Positions 1 through 9,151 are shown, counted from the first letter of the stretch. The stretch: DNA of 64,000 nt from Pedobacter sp. MR2016-24 (GCF_026239655.1 NZ_JAPIVO010000003.1:372001-436000), one strand, 5' to 3'. Translations and numbers: made by a program. Notes: generated by a model from the letters alone, not told the origin.

Positions 1-163
1 CGTGGGAACGTCTGCCATCCGGCGTATTATATGTATCTCGGTAGACAGCGTCTGAAATCAGCGCTAAGTTACGCGTACCCACGATACGATTTAAATCCTC
101 TAATGTAGCTTCGGAGGCCAGCCGTGCCGTTTTGTCTTCATCACGCTTGATCACATATCTCAT
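1..163 (-). CDS. Start of a fifth operon gene, cut by the left edge (possible HNH nuclease)
   Basis: An open frame begins with ATG at 163 and runs off the left edge; 54 codons are visible. Its start overlaps the stop of the ATPase gene in an ATGA junction, the same arrangement as between the NurA and HerA genes, so it is almost certainly translated with them. The visible part begins MRYVIKRDEDK and holds a stretch ISDAVYRDTYNTPDGRR but no catalytic motif. ATPase genes of this class are often followed by a small HNH nuclease (the PtuA/PtuB pair of Septu), and short basic N-termini like this occur in such HNH proteins. That is inference from context: the HNH core would lie outside the window. 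Confidence 0.55.
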   Translation of the reverse strand, partial: MRYVIKRDEDKTARLASEATLEDLNRIVGTRNLALISDAVYRDTYNTPDGRRSH

Positions 164-1884
164 TGGCCGCGCTGTCTAAATAAACGGATCAGTTCCTGTT
201 CTTTTTCATCCGAGAGATAGGCAGCAATCCGAGCCTTGACTAGATCATTGAATTCCAATTCTGTGTACGTAGTCTCGGTCCTTACTAATTTCTTGTTCTC
301 ATGACTTTCTGGAACGATATCATCCAGACCAAAGATCGGTGAGGTCAAAATGGTGTTGGGCAGCAGGTCACCCAAATGTAAACGTTCGTCAAGACGCGTT
401 ATCCTAACCCCCTCATCGCGAATACGCTCTACTTTGAACAGCTGGCTGTTCCTAGGAGCTCCCAATAGCGGAATAGGGCTATGCGTGGACACGATGAACT
501 GGATCTTAGGGAAGGTCCTAGTCAACTGGATAACAATGTTCTTCTGCAACTTGGGATGAAGATGAATATCGATTTCATCGATCAGTACAATGCCTGTGAA
601 TTCCGCAGGATCGCTAACCTCGGGTTGCTGCAAATAGAGTCGGACCAGAATATCACCGATCATTGCCACCATGCTTTTAAGTCCCGAAGCCAGTTTATCA
701 AAAGTCACACCTGGTAATTCCTGGCCATCGTTATCTTGTTCGATGTAGGTGGTGCCATCTTGATCATTGACCTGGTCGCTGAAGTCAATTCGATGCAGAT
801 TCGGTAAAATATCGATCAGGATCTCGGTAATAAAATATTTGCGCTTATCGAAAAGTGCTTTGCTAGAAGAGTCGCTGCGCCAACGCTCGAATTGGTGCTG
901 CAGATCGATCAAATAGGTCTCGTCATCAAATAAAGAGGCGGTCAAATCGTCGACATTCATATCCGGTAAGACCAATTGCGGTTGGTTCTTAAGATGATTG
1001 GTTCGTAACCGGGATTGGCCGTATGCTGCAAATCCATAGGTAAGCGGATAATTTTGCGGAAAGCCCATGTGAGGGTGCACGATCCAAGTGACCTCGCCGC
1101 CCTCAGAAAACAATCTCAACTCTACTTTTGGTGCGCCATTATCAATGCCCTTTGACTTTACATCGATACCGCAGATCGCTGCTGCAATGGCACGTAATAT
1201 CGATGATTTACCGGTACCATTCTCCCCAGTGAAAAATATCCATTGTGAGGTAAAGGGGATATCGGTGATCTCCAAATGTTTGATCGGGCCAAAATCCTCT
1301 ATATTAAGACCCTGAAGTTTGATAGTCGCTGGCGCGTCACTATTGAAATCTGTGTCTGTCTGCTGAACCCTGTAGCTGTCGATCTTAGATTTTTGTTCTT
1401 CAAACTCAGTAGCAGAAATGAAGCCGATACCAGTTTTGTCATCTAAAAAAAAATCGGGAGCATAGTGTGAAATGATTTCATCGATCGAAACTTTGTCAGT
1501 CTTGATAAAAGTGTCTAATGAAGCCAAATAAGGGCCGGTGTATTTTTTGCGAAAGCGTTTGCCGAGGACCTCCAACTGAAGTTCATTTAAAAGGTAGGTA
1601 TTGATGAACCGCCGTTTCTCATCAGAATCCGAAGTATTTATCTCCAAATAGGTCTCGCCGGTGAGAAATTCTATGACGAAAATAATATTGGGAGATTTAT
1701 TCTTCCAATCCATGCCCGTCCAAAAGGAAACAGCCAGGTAGCTTTCGTTACCATAAAACCAATAGCCATGTTCCAATTTGCCTTCGCGGTTACTCCGCCG
1801 AAATGTAAAATGGAACGATGGATCACTATTCCAACGTCTGACTAGCAGTTGATAAACTTCATTATGTACACTCTGGACTTGCAT
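160..1884 (-). CDS. AAA/OLD-like ATPase of a defence-type operon (PtuA-like)
   Basis: 574-residue ATPase. The Walker A motif GENGTGKSS lies near residue 220 and is preceded by GLNIEDFGPIKHLEI, the usual start of an SMC/OLD-type ATPase head. Walker B VLIDEIDIHLHP is near residue 432 and the switch motif STHSPIPLL near 465. The N-terminal 190 residues are not recognised. No TOPRIM nuclease domain is visible after the ATPase, so it resembles PtuA or a nuclease-free OLD protein that needs a partner. It begins 2 nt after the HerA stop and its own stop overlaps the next start. The likely role is ATP-dependent sensing or regulation in an anti-phage system; the exact job is inferred from context. Confidence 0.85.
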   Translation of the reverse strand: MQVQSVHNEVYQLLVRRWNSDPSFHFTFRRSNREGKLEHGYWFYGNESYLAVSFWTGMDWKNKSPNIIFVIEFLTGETYLEINTSDSDEKRRFINTYLLNELQLEVLGKRFRKKYTGPYLASLDTFIKTDKVSIDEIISHYAPDFFLDDKTGIGFISATEFEEQKSKIDSYRVQQTDTDFNSDAPATIKLQGLNIEDFGPIKHLEITDIPFTSQWIFFTGENGTGKSSILRAIAAAICGIDVKSKGIDNGAPKVELRLFSEGGEVTWIVHPHMGFPQNYPLTYGFAAYGQSRLRTNHLKNQPQLVLPDMNVDDLTASLFDDETYLIDLQHQFERWRSDSSSKALFDKRKYFITEILIDILPNLHRIDFSDQVNDQDGTTYIEQDNDGQELPGVTFDKLASGLKSMVAMIGDILVRLYLQQPEVSDPAEFTGIVLIDEIDIHLHPKLQKNIVIQLTRTFPKIQFIVSTHSPIPLLGAPRNSQLFKVERIRDEGVRITRLDERLHLGDLLPNTILTSPIFGLDDIVPESHENKKLVRTETTYTELEFNDLVKARIAAYLSDEKEQELIRLFRQRGQ

Positions 1885-1886
1885 CG

Positions 1887-4016
1887 TCAGGGTTTCAACT
1901 CAAAATAACTCGTCATTTGATTAGGATCGCTTTTCTTGGGCAACTTTTTCGTTCCCCATTTTCCGATGCCGAACTGCTCATTCATAAATCGAGGCACCCA
2001 ATCCTGTGCAAGGTCTTCTTTGTTTTGAAGATCGTCAGGTAATGATCCGGCGATCTTCATTTTTAAAGACATCCATCTCCCACTCCCTGCTTTTATTTCG
2101 CTTAAAAGCTTACTATCAGCGCGGACCTTTGCAAATGCATTCTTGACATACATTTCCAACACATCTTCCTGACTCAGTTCTGCCTGGTATCCTTCCTCAT
2201 CATCAATTTCTACTTCTACTGTACCGACAGTCTCCCGTACACTCTGCAGCTGCTTGGCGAACTTATCTTTTAGAAGTGAACCATAGGTTATAGCGTCCGG
2301 GGCCTCGTAGGCTAGGTCACGAACTTTATAAATCGCTTCGAAGCTTAACACTCTAACCGACAAAGGATAAGGCTTACCGCCCGAACTGCTCCAGAATATT
2401 CCGTTACCGGGTATTGGTTCATTTAATAAGGAGCTGAGCAGGTCATTGCTGAAGTGCGCATTCGCTTTACGAAGTGCGGTCAGATCGACCGCCGAAAGTA
2501 GATGAAAGATGAACCAATTATCGCCTTGACTTAGGATCTCATCGGAAATACTACCCGGTTGCTGGGTGATCAAAACCGCACCTAAACCAAATTTTCGCCC
2601 TTCTTTTACCCAAGCTACATATGGCCCTTCCGCGCCTCCGGAACTACCTAATACAGACTGAGCTTCTTCAATGACCGCGATGGTCGGTATGCTATTAGGC
2701 TCTGCTTTAGTGAATTCATTTTGATTATGTTCGAAAATCTGCTGCAGAATAATACCCGATAAGATCAGTCCGTTCTGACCGCGCATCTGAGAGATATCGA
2801 CGACACATAATTTACCGTTACGCAGAGACTCAAAAAGCATGTCCAGCATTTGGCTGCTCGGATCGTGAATGAGTCTGACAATAGTGGTAATATTTGATCG
2901 GATAGCGATAATCTCCGCATCCTGACGGTCCGTGTCTCTGTCTCCCAGAATTATCTCTCGAAGATCTTCGAGCGGCGTAGTATTTCCAAGCCGATAAACA
3001 AGGTCGATCAGCCTGGTCCAATTGGCCGCATTTAGGGCTTTCAATTTTTGCACGTTTTGCTGCGCCTGTCGTTCAGCAGGCAAGGCAATCGCAATAACCT
3101 CTGCGGGTTTTAAACGCCGGATATCTAGCTTGATACTTCCTGCTACGAAGGATTGGTATAACGGGCTTGTCGAAGCGCGGTTGGTAAAAACTACAACCTT
3201 ATCTTCCAATTCCGGAACATCGCAAAGTCCTGGCCGACCGCTGTCGTCGGGCCAGAAATACTCGCCATCCGGGTCAAAGATCACTGTACCTACTGGGACT
3301 TGTTTCCCTTTTCGGGTGATAGTTGGTGGTGTGGCATATAGGGTACTGAACAAGAGTTTAACCAGGTTGGATTTTCCGAAACCGGCCCTCGCAAAAACGA
3401 AAGAACGCCTGGAGACCAATTGCTCGACCTTGAATCTGGCCTTTACCTCAGGCGATTTTGGTAGCATCCAGGATTCCAAAATAGCCTGGCTATTGGATTT
3501 AGATCCATTGAAGACAAATTCTCCGTAAGCCAAGTAGCCAAAGGCTGCGGCAGGTCTGCCTTCATCGATCATTAGATTGTGCCCCGCTACCTCCTGCAAT
3601 AATTCATCACTTAAAAAAGCCACTTTACTGCCTACATGTGGAAGACGGCGGTGAGACGGTGCAAATTGTATCTCGTCTCCTTTTTTGCGCAGCACACCCA
3701 ATACCCGGATATCGATCTTATATTTTAAATAACCTTCTCTTAAATCCTCTGAAATTTCTCTGCGCTCAGAGATAGACCGCAGCGCATAATCCTCGCCAGC
3801 TGAACCTGCCAACTTTCCCATAGCGGCTACCGCAGTGATACGGCCAAGAACTGCCTCGTCATCGCCTTCTAAAGCTACGATCAAAAACTGTCCGTGCATC
3901 GGGATGTTCTGGAACGAATTGTCATAACCTAGTACGATATCAGCATGGAATTCAAGCCCGCCTTCGCTAAAGCCTTTGAATATGCCTACAATCTTGCTTT
4001 CTGGGAAAAATTTCAT
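1887..4016 (-). CDS. HerA-like DNA-translocating ATPase (DUF87 family)
   Basis: 709 residues. An N-terminal beta-barrel-like region (about 1-130) precedes a RecA/FtsK-type ATPase. Walker A is ARAGFGKSNLVKL near residue 212, with the GKSN form typical of HerA. Walker B is IAVIEEAQSVLG near 447, with paired glutamates. TQQPGSISDEILSQ and the DLTALRKANAHFS segment match HerA. HerA forms a hexameric translocase that works with the NurA nuclease, and the gene directly upstream is NurA-like, joined by an ATGA overlap. In bacteria HerA proteins are often parts of anti-phage systems. The C-terminal 140 residues, rich in acidic residues, are not recognised. Confidence 0.88.
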   Translation of the reverse strand: MKFFPESKIVGIFKGFSEGGLEFHADIVLGYDNSFQNIPMHGQFLIVALEGDDEAVLGRITAVAAMGKLAGSAGEDYALRSISERREISEDLREGYLKYKIDIRVLGVLRKKGDEIQFAPSHRRLPHVGSKVAFLSDELLQEVAGHNLMIDEGRPAAAFGYLAYGEFVFNGSKSNSQAILESWMLPKSPEVKARFKVEQLVSRRSFVFARAGFGKSNLVKLLFSTLYATPPTITRKGKQVPVGTVIFDPDGEYFWPDDSGRPGLCDVPELEDKVVVFTNRASTSPLYQSFVAGSIKLDIRRLKPAEVIAIALPAERQAQQNVQKLKALNAANWTRLIDLVYRLGNTTPLEDLREIILGDRDTDRQDAEIIAIRSNITTIVRLIHDPSSQMLDMLFESLRNGKLCVVDISQMRGQNGLILSGIILQQIFEHNQNEFTKAEPNSIPTIAVIEEAQSVLGSSGGAEGPYVAWVKEGRKFGLGAVLITQQPGSISDEILSQGDNWFIFHLLSAVDLTALRKANAHFSNDLLSSLLNEPIPGNGIFWSSSGGKPYPLSVRVLSFEAIYKVRDLAYEAPDAITYGSLLKDKFAKQLQSVRETVGTVEVEIDDEEGYQAELSQEDVLEMYVKNAFAKVRADSKLLSEIKAGSGRWMSLKMKIAGSLPDDLQNKEDLAQDWVPRFMNEQFGIGKWGTKKLPKKSDPNQMTSYFELKP

Positions 4017-5188
4017 GATTGACGATTTGCGATAGAGGGGTTAGTAAAGTTTTGGTGATCAACAATATGCCTTTGACCGGCAGGGAGTAAATTTTTTACG
4101 GAAGCAACGACCTCGTCCTGTAAGATGTCCAGATCAAAATCGACCACTTGAGCATGCTCTAGTGCTTTTTGCAGGCAAGCCGGATAATGTGGTATCGGAA
4201 AGCCGTCGAAGGTATCCATATATAGATAACCAAAGATATCGGCATCAGAATCGGTCTGCGAATTGAGCAGGTCAATTGCCCAGATAGGATCACCCGCTTG
4301 TTTACCAAAACGCGCTAAATATAGACTGCCTACCGAGAATTTATTTACTTCGCTATACGCGTTGTCTTCGTCCGAACGAGCCATGTATTCTTTCCATACA
4401 TAAGACCGCTCTTCCATTAGTTCTGGTACACGGGCGAAACGGGGATCTCCGGCAGGAAAGACCCCTTCAAGTTGTATGGCCAGGGAATAACGGCTCAGCA
4501 CCTGACTATGTTTAGCGATGCCCGCAATATAGATCCTGATCCTTTTTTCTTTGTAGTCTTTATCTATCTTTTGCTTAATCCGATCCATCATTTCAATAAA
4601 CAAAGGTCGCTTCTGCCCTTGATCGTATTTAAAGATCTTGCTTCTGAGCAAGCCGTCCCGAACTATTACCGTATGGTTAGCAAATCCTTTATAACAGATC
4701 TTATCATATAAGACCGCCCATTCACAAAGATCACGATAGGTAAGCACCCAAGATCTTGAGATATCCTCGGGATGTTCCCGCATCTTTTTACCAGAAGGTA
4801 TCATTGGACTGAGTTCACTAAGCGTTTTACATTTAAGATCGCGCATGAGTGTGCCCAAAACTGTTTTAGGTTCGCCTCGCTCGTCAAACTGGCGGGCGCT
4901 CAATTCGTCCGTGTTGGTCGAAGGTGTCAGGACATCCGAACACTCATTATTTCCATTAGAATCTACAACACGGATCAACTGAAAATAAAAAGGGTTATAG
5001 ACCAGTTTATTGCTCGTTCCATCGGTCGCAACTAAGGAAAAAGTATTGATCGTACGAGGCTTGATTACGCGGACGGATGCCTTAATCTCCAAAACCTCGC
5101 TGCGCAGGTCAGTTAATAGCTGCCGCTCTACAAGTGCGCAATCTCGGATCGCCTGCTTGATATAAGGTAGTTCTTCCGGGTCAAACAT
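4013..5188 (-). CDS. NurA-like nuclease
   Basis: 391 residues. The segment LVATDGTSNKLVYN near residue 52 matches the first metal-binding aspartate motif of NurA nucleases (usually VDGS). YIAGIAKHSQVLSRYS fits the middle NurA motif, and WAIDLL together with FPIPHYPACLQKALEHAQVVD fits the end of the domain. NurA degrades DNA when threaded through the HerA ring. The ATGA overlap with the HerA gene supports a complex. The start follows the methyltransferase stop by 2 nt. The catalytic assignments are by eye, and sequence conservation in NurA is low, but position plus motifs make the call fairly firm. Confidence 0.75.
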   Translation of the reverse strand: MFDPEELPYIKQAIRDCALVERQLLTDLRSEVLEIKASVRVIKPRTINTFSLVATDGTSNKLVYNPFYFQLIRVVDSNGNNECSDVLTPSTNTDELSARQFDERGEPKTVLGTLMRDLKCKTLSELSPMIPSGKKMREHPEDISRSWVLTYRDLCEWAVLYDKICYKGFANHTVIVRDGLLRSKIFKYDQGQKRPLFIEMMDRIKQKIDKDYKEKRIRIYIAGIAKHSQVLSRYSLAIQLEGVFPAGDPRFARVPELMEERSYVWKEYMARSDEDNAYSEVNKFSVGSLYLARFGKQAGDPIWAIDLLNSQTDSDADIFGYLYMDTFDGFPIPHYPACLQKALEHAQVVDFDLDILQDEVVASVKNLLPAGQRHIVDHQNFTNPSIANRQS

Positions 5189-5190
5189 AA

Positions 5191-6321
5191 TTAAATAGTT
5201 AAGGTAGCATAAACATCTATTTCTTCAACATAAGTCCCAGTTTGCCCTTTGAACTGATTAGCCTGTCGTTTCGCCGGAAAAGGCTTACCGGCCGATCGCA
5301 GAGCTTTAAGTTCCCAGCCGCAATCTGCTATGACCAGAGACTCTTTGATGATCTCTCTTGGTGTTTTAACCGACAAACTGGGCAAGGCGCCAAAGCGAAT
5401 CACCATCTTGGCGTTTGGTTTGCATTTGAGTGCAGTATTGGACCAAACCTTTGCTAGGTCATTGATAAAAGTTGTTTCTGAACCATGTTTTAACTGACTG
5501 GCTGAAGAGTAATTTACCTGGTCACTTCCGCCCAGAAACCAATTTCGTAGCCATTGGTCCTGTTCGTAGGTGGACATCCCAAAATAAGGCGGTGACGTAA
5601 TAACCCAGCCGATATCCTGATCGAAAGAATCTGCTATCGAGCGGCTGTCTCCTAGAATGATTTGACCACCCACTTTTCGGGGGAGCTCTTCGTTGAACAC
5701 GTAGGCTGCCTTTCGCTTCACCAAGCTGGCCAGGTCAACCTTATCGGCGATCAAACCGTTTTTTATCCAATATTGAACAGAATAATTTGGTTTCGTCGCA
5801 AAGGTCCTCGGCATCTGATTAGACAGGTAAGAAGCCTGTGTTTTCATCTTGGGACCGTGCAGAATACCCAGGATAATCGCACGCAGGGAGATGTCGATGT
5901 CGTCCAACAGCGTTTTAGTCATAAAATACTTGCGTAACTTGCATACTTCCGCCAGTGTTTCAGGATGATAAGCTAGTTCCCAGTATTCACCCTGCGGCAG
6001 ATCAGTATCGGGCATCTCGGCCAATACCGCCCGGCAGCGGGCATCAATCTCTTTCTCTGAAACATAGAGCAATTTACTTTGTGCTACGGCCTGCGCGATA
6101 GGATTACTGTCAACGCCATAAGAATTTAGCCCCAGCAAACGTGCCGCAAAATTTGTAGTGCCCCGCCCGCAAAATGGATCGTAGACCAGATCGGTTTTCC
6201 TGGCCCGCTGCAAAGTTTGAAATGGAAAAGCCAATGGAAACATCGTAAAATATGGGCATATCGTATTAAGCCTAAGCCTAGGATGTGATCTGTTATGTAT
6301 CTGAATAGGTTCCTTTTTCAT
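5191..6321 (-). CDS. Site-specific DNA methyltransferase (SPPY type)
   Basis: 376 residues. The AdoMet motif DPFCGRGTT lies near residues 44-52, followed by SYGVDSNPIAQAVAQSK. The catalytic motif TSPPYF is near residue 242. The order, with the AdoMet site first and SPPY later, is typical of N4-cytosine or N6-adenine DNA methyltransferases of restriction-like systems. It is the first gene of the tight operon with NurA, HerA and the ATPase, where it would mark self DNA. The specificity cannot be read from the sequence. The ATG at 6321 is well placed; an upstream 61-codon frame that overlaps it by ATGA is not recognisable as a protein. Confidence 0.88.
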   Translation of the reverse strand: MKKEPIQIHNRSHPRLRLNTICPYFTMFPLAFPFQTLQRARKTDLVYDPFCGRGTTNFAARLLGLNSYGVDSNPIAQAVAQSKLLYVSEKEIDARCRAVLAEMPDTDLPQGEYWELAYHPETLAEVCKLRKYFMTKTLLDDIDISLRAIILGILHGPKMKTQASYLSNQMPRTFATKPNYSVQYWIKNGLIADKVDLASLVKRKAAYVFNEELPRKVGGQIILGDSRSIADSFDQDIGWVITSPPYFGMSTYEQDQWLRNWFLGGSDQVNYSSASQLKHGSETTFINDLAKVWSNTALKCKPNAKMVIRFGALPSLSVKTPREIIKESLVIADCGWELKALRSAGKPFPAKRQANQFKGQTGTYVEEIDVYATLTI

Positions 6322-7139
6322 ACAGCCGCCGCAACGCCCCCATAGTTATAGTTCAAAAATGCCACACTGAACTGATCGATGATCACCAGCAAGCTTGTAC
6401 ATAACTGTGACCGCAGACCATAGTAAATAATCCGATTAAGAAAGCAGTTCGCTGATCGAAAAATAAAATTGTATAATTTGCTATTGTTGAGTATATTGAT
6501 CATGAAGTTAGATCTTGCTTAAGTCGTATAAAGCTATAAATGTTTTTTTAATTTACAATTTTTTTAATTAAAGATATCTTCGCCTATCAATAATAAAACC
6601 TAAGGATCGGTTTTTGCTGGTTCTTTACGTAAAATTAGTGCCGGCCGTGTCGCACATTGATTCAAGAAGCAGCTGCAGCAAACTAAACTGATATTTTACA
6701 CGTACAATATATAACCACCATTCAGTCCCAGCATATCACTGGTGGTGATAAAGAGTATCTGAAAATAAAAGGATATTTCATAACGTTGAATGCACTATTA
6801 ACAAAGTATAACTGCACATTATCTTTGAGTCCCAATATTTTTTACTGCTATATCTCAAACTATGGTTAACAGTAATAAGCTGGTACTTATTAAAAAGTGA
6901 AGATAATTCGAAATCAATTTCAGATTGTGTAAAAGAAGGAGGCAAAGATTCTATTATCTTTTATTCCTAATAGTTTTGTAAACTAACGAATAAAGCACAT
7001 ACCCATTTCGAAACACTGAATCTCTTATTTACTTCAAATCTTTAGGTGAATAATAAAATAACAAAAAAAACAGGAAAGTTCTTGTCTTCAAGCAAGGGAT
7101 TAGTAAGTCAACAGTTTACCTTACAATTTCTATGGAATG
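6322..7139. other. Gene-free AT-rich spacer upstream of the methyltransferase operon
   Basis: No credible coding region on either strand. The promoter of the minus-strand operon should lie at about 6340-6560, but no clear TTTG / TAnnTTTG pair was found. A loose inverted repeat CCACCA...TGGTGG lies near 6716-6746. The rest looks like unselected AT-rich sequence. Confidence 0.5.
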
Positions 7140-7171
7140 TTTGTTTATTTTTCTAAAAATTCGTATATTTA
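7140..7171 (+). promoter_or_regulatory. Bacteroidota-type promoter for a candidate small RNA
   Basis: TTTG at 7140-7143, a 20-bp spacer, then TATATTTA at 7164-7171, one base off the TAnnTTTG -7 box. Transcription would start near 7177. No ORF follows before the terminator at 7322-7356, so the product should be a non-coding RNA. Confidence 0.45.
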
Positions 7172-7176
7172 GATAA

Positions 7177-7357
7177 TAGCAATTGCAACAAAAAATACAG
7201 ACAAAAAGGTGAGTGATTCGGTGAGTCGCTCTTAAAAAACCTTCAAGATAGCACTTGAACGCTGAGAATTGAACGAAGTTCACATCCCAGCGGTATCAAA
7301 GAAGATAGTTCCATAAATATGAAAAAGCTTGCAAGTCAAATGATTGCAAGTTTTTTG
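7177..7357 (+). ncRNA. Candidate structured small RNA between two defence-like clusters
   Basis: About 180 nt with promoter and terminator but no ORF. Hairpins read by eye: GAGTGA 7211-7216 with TCGCTC 7226-7231; TTCAAG 7242-7247 with CTTGAA 7254-7259; CGCTG 7260-7264 with CAGCG 7288-7292, enclosing TGAAC 7270-7274 / GTTCA 7278-7282; and a terminator stem CTTGCAA / TTGCAAG. The box GGTGAGT occurs twice (7208, 7220). The same box and CAATTGCA occur in a second structured segment at 13781-13907, at the other end of the AlkB/helicase cluster. I do not recognise the RNA as 6S, tmRNA, SRP or RNase P. Confidence 0.45.
7322..7356 (+). terminator. Intrinsic terminator
   Basis: Stem CTTGCAA (7328-7334) / TTGCAAG (7344-7350), flanked by an A-run before and TTTTTT after. 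It closes the candidate small RNA. Confidence 0.7.
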
Positions 7358-7705
7358 TTTACCGGGAAAATTCAAAATTTCTAATAAATCACAAATGATG
7401 AGGTCACGGCCGAGAATATCTCGAATTTTCTGTTTTTTCAAAGCCGTAAAAAAAAGTTATTAATATAAATTTTTTCACGTTTATCCCTACTTGTGATAAG
7501 TTATACTACAAAAGCTCGGCTAATAAAGGGACTACCTACATTTAAATTCTAAAAACTCGGAATCTTTTGCATTTTGCTACCTCAAGATTCAGCATTTGAT
7601 CCTAAATCACCACCGCTCATATATACTAATATTATTAGCTTTAAATTTATTCAAATAAGACCTAAATTATTTTTACTAATTTATTTAGTTTAAAAGTTAT
7701 TTATA

Positions 7706-7713
7706 TATCTTTG
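7706..7713 (+). promoter_or_regulatory. -7 box of the first AlkB-like gene
   Basis: TATCTTTG matches the Bacteroidota TAnnTTTG -7 element, 43 nt before the ATG at 7757. No good TTTG -33 element is seen at the right distance. Confidence 0.4.
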
Positions 7714-7756
7714 CCTTAGGTCATTAATCCCAGCCAAAAGTTTAAATCTAGCGCAA

Positions 7757-8398
7757 ATGTATAGAACATCTTCTTCCGACCTTTTCAGTCTTGAAGCACA
7801 GCAAAGTAAACAGCTAGGACAAGCTTTAAAGCCACTTGTTTCCAATATTATTGACGGCTTAGAATATTATAATGATTTTATCTCTAGGGAAGAAGAAAAT
7901 AATCTCATTAAAATAATCAATCAGGAACCCTGGCTAGGTGATTTAAAGCGCAGAGTACAACATTATGGATGGAAATACGATTACAGAGCGCGATCGCTAA
8001 ATTCGGAATTGTTCTTGGGGCCCTTACCTACCTGGGCACAAAACTTAGCATTAAGGTTACAATACCAGGGAATAATTCAAGATCTCCCAGATCAGGTGAT
8101 TATTAATGAATACAAGCCAGGTCAGGGAATTGCTAACCATGTTGATTGCGAACCTTGTTTTGGTGATACCATCATTTCAATAAGTTTAGGGTCAATTAGT
8201 GTAATGAGTTTTATTAACCTTCAGTCGAATATGAGAGTAGATGCAGTATTAGAGCGCAGAAGTGCTATATGTATAAAGGGCGAGTGCAGATACAATTGGT
8301 CTCATGGTATTTCAGCACGATTAGCGGATAATATTCATGGAGTTAGGATCAACAGAGGGCTAAGGATCTCAATCACATTTAGAAAAGTAATTATCTGA
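7757..8398 (+). CDS. AlkB-like 2-oxoglutarate/Fe(II) dioxygenase, copy 1
   Basis: 213 residues, the size of bacterial AlkB-family proteins. Iron ligands are H128 and D130 (in GIANHVDCE) and H183 (in WSHGI). The 2-oxoglutarate-binding arginines are in RISITFR near residues 204-210. INEYKPGQG is the conserved strand before the HxD. AlkB enzymes oxidatively remove alkyl groups from DNA or RNA bases; phages also carry them. Here it faces a paralogue tail to tail and adjoins a helicase/methyltransferase operon, so a role in nucleic-acid modification or defence is possible, but plain alkylation repair cannot be excluded. Confidence 0.9.
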   Translation: MYRTSSSDLFSLEAQQSKQLGQALKPLVSNIIDGLEYYNDFISREEENNLIKIINQEPWLGDLKRRVQHYGWKYDYRARSLNSELFLGPLPTWAQNLALRLQYQGIIQDLPDQVIINEYKPGQGIANHVDCEPCFGDTIISISLGSISVMSFINLQSNMRVDAVLERRSAICIKGECRYNWSHGISARLADNIHGVRINRGLRISITFRKVII

Positions 8399-8462
8399 AT
8401 TTGTGTAATCTTTGAAATAGGCTATACTAATAACTTCCTCGTGTTGCTCTCTAATGCCATAT

Positions 8463-9092
8463 TTATTTAAGAATAACCTTCCGGAATGTCATAGAGATCC
8501 TTAATTGTCGCTTGATGTATTGGTTATTTATGGTATCTGCAAGTCTACAAGGAATGCCGTGAGACCACTTGTATCTGGACTCATCTTTGATTATCATAGC
8601 ACTCCTTGGTTCAAGAACTAGCTCCAATTTTTCCTTAGTATCTAAATTAATTAGGTTCAAGATACATAATGACCCTAGGCTCAAGGATACAATTGAATCA
8701 CCAAAACAAGCTTCACAATCAACATGGTTAGCAATTCCCTGACCAGGCTTGTATTCATTAATAATGACTTGGTCAGCCAGCTCAGTGGTATAACCCTGTT
8801 GATATAACCGTTCCGCTACGTAGGATGTCCATTGAGGTAAATCACCGAGATACATACTGTAATCTATGCCTCTTTTTTTATAATCATACTTCCAACCGTA
8901 GTGTTGTACTCTCCTTTTCAAATCCGCCAACCAATCATTTTTATTGATATTTTTTAAGAGACCATCTTCTTCTTCAACTGTAATAAAATCAGGGATGTAC
9001 GTTAATCCAGGAATTATCATTGGATTTTCCTTTTCTTTTTCCTTACCATAATCATTTGGAAAGGGGTTAAACAAATCAAATATATCCTGCAT
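8463..9092 (-). CDS. AlkB-like 2-oxoglutarate/Fe(II) dioxygenase, copy 2
   Basis: 209 residues, a paralogue of the gene at 7757 in inverted orientation, 64 bp away. The ligands H123/D125 (in ANHVDCE), the WSHGI histidine and RISMTFR are all kept, so it should be active. LKRRVQHYGWKYDY is identical in the two proteins, but the N-terminal 30 residues are unrelated. The DNA around the HxD motif is far more alike between the copies than the rest. Its start lies 60 bp beyond the end of the methyltransferase-domain gene on the same strand, so it may be the last gene of that operon. Confidence 0.9.
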   Translation of the reverse strand: MQDIFDLFNPFPNDYGKEKEKENPMIIPGLTYIPDFITVEEEDGLLKNINKNDWLADLKRRVQHYGWKYDYKKRGIDYSMYLGDLPQWTSYVAERLYQQGYTTELADQVIINEYKPGQGIANHVDCEACFGDSIVSLSLGSLCILNLINLDTKEKLELVLEPRSAMIIKDESRYKWSHGIPCRLADTINNQYIKRQLRISMTFRKVILK

Positions 9093-9151
9093 AAAACTGA
9101 ATCTTATTAATCTACTTCAATAATCGTCCCGAAATTAACTATTATAAGATA

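Noticed and set aside
3022..3528. 168-codon plus-strand frame inside the HerA gene
   Set aside because: Antisense shadow of a gene with clear Walker motifs; composition (many Ser/Leu/Arg) fits a shadow frame.
6318..6503. 61-codon minus-strand frame overlapping the methyltransferase start by ATGA
   Set aside because: The ATGA overlap is tempting, but the sequence has no recognisable domain, is rich in Ile/Leu/Asn as AT-rich spacer would be, and the overlap can arise by chance. A leader peptide remains possible.
7177..7357. tRNA, 6S RNA, tmRNA or retron RNA
   Set aside because: No TPsiC/CCA features, no closing stem between the ends as in 6S, no tag ORF, and no reverse transcriptase gene nearby.
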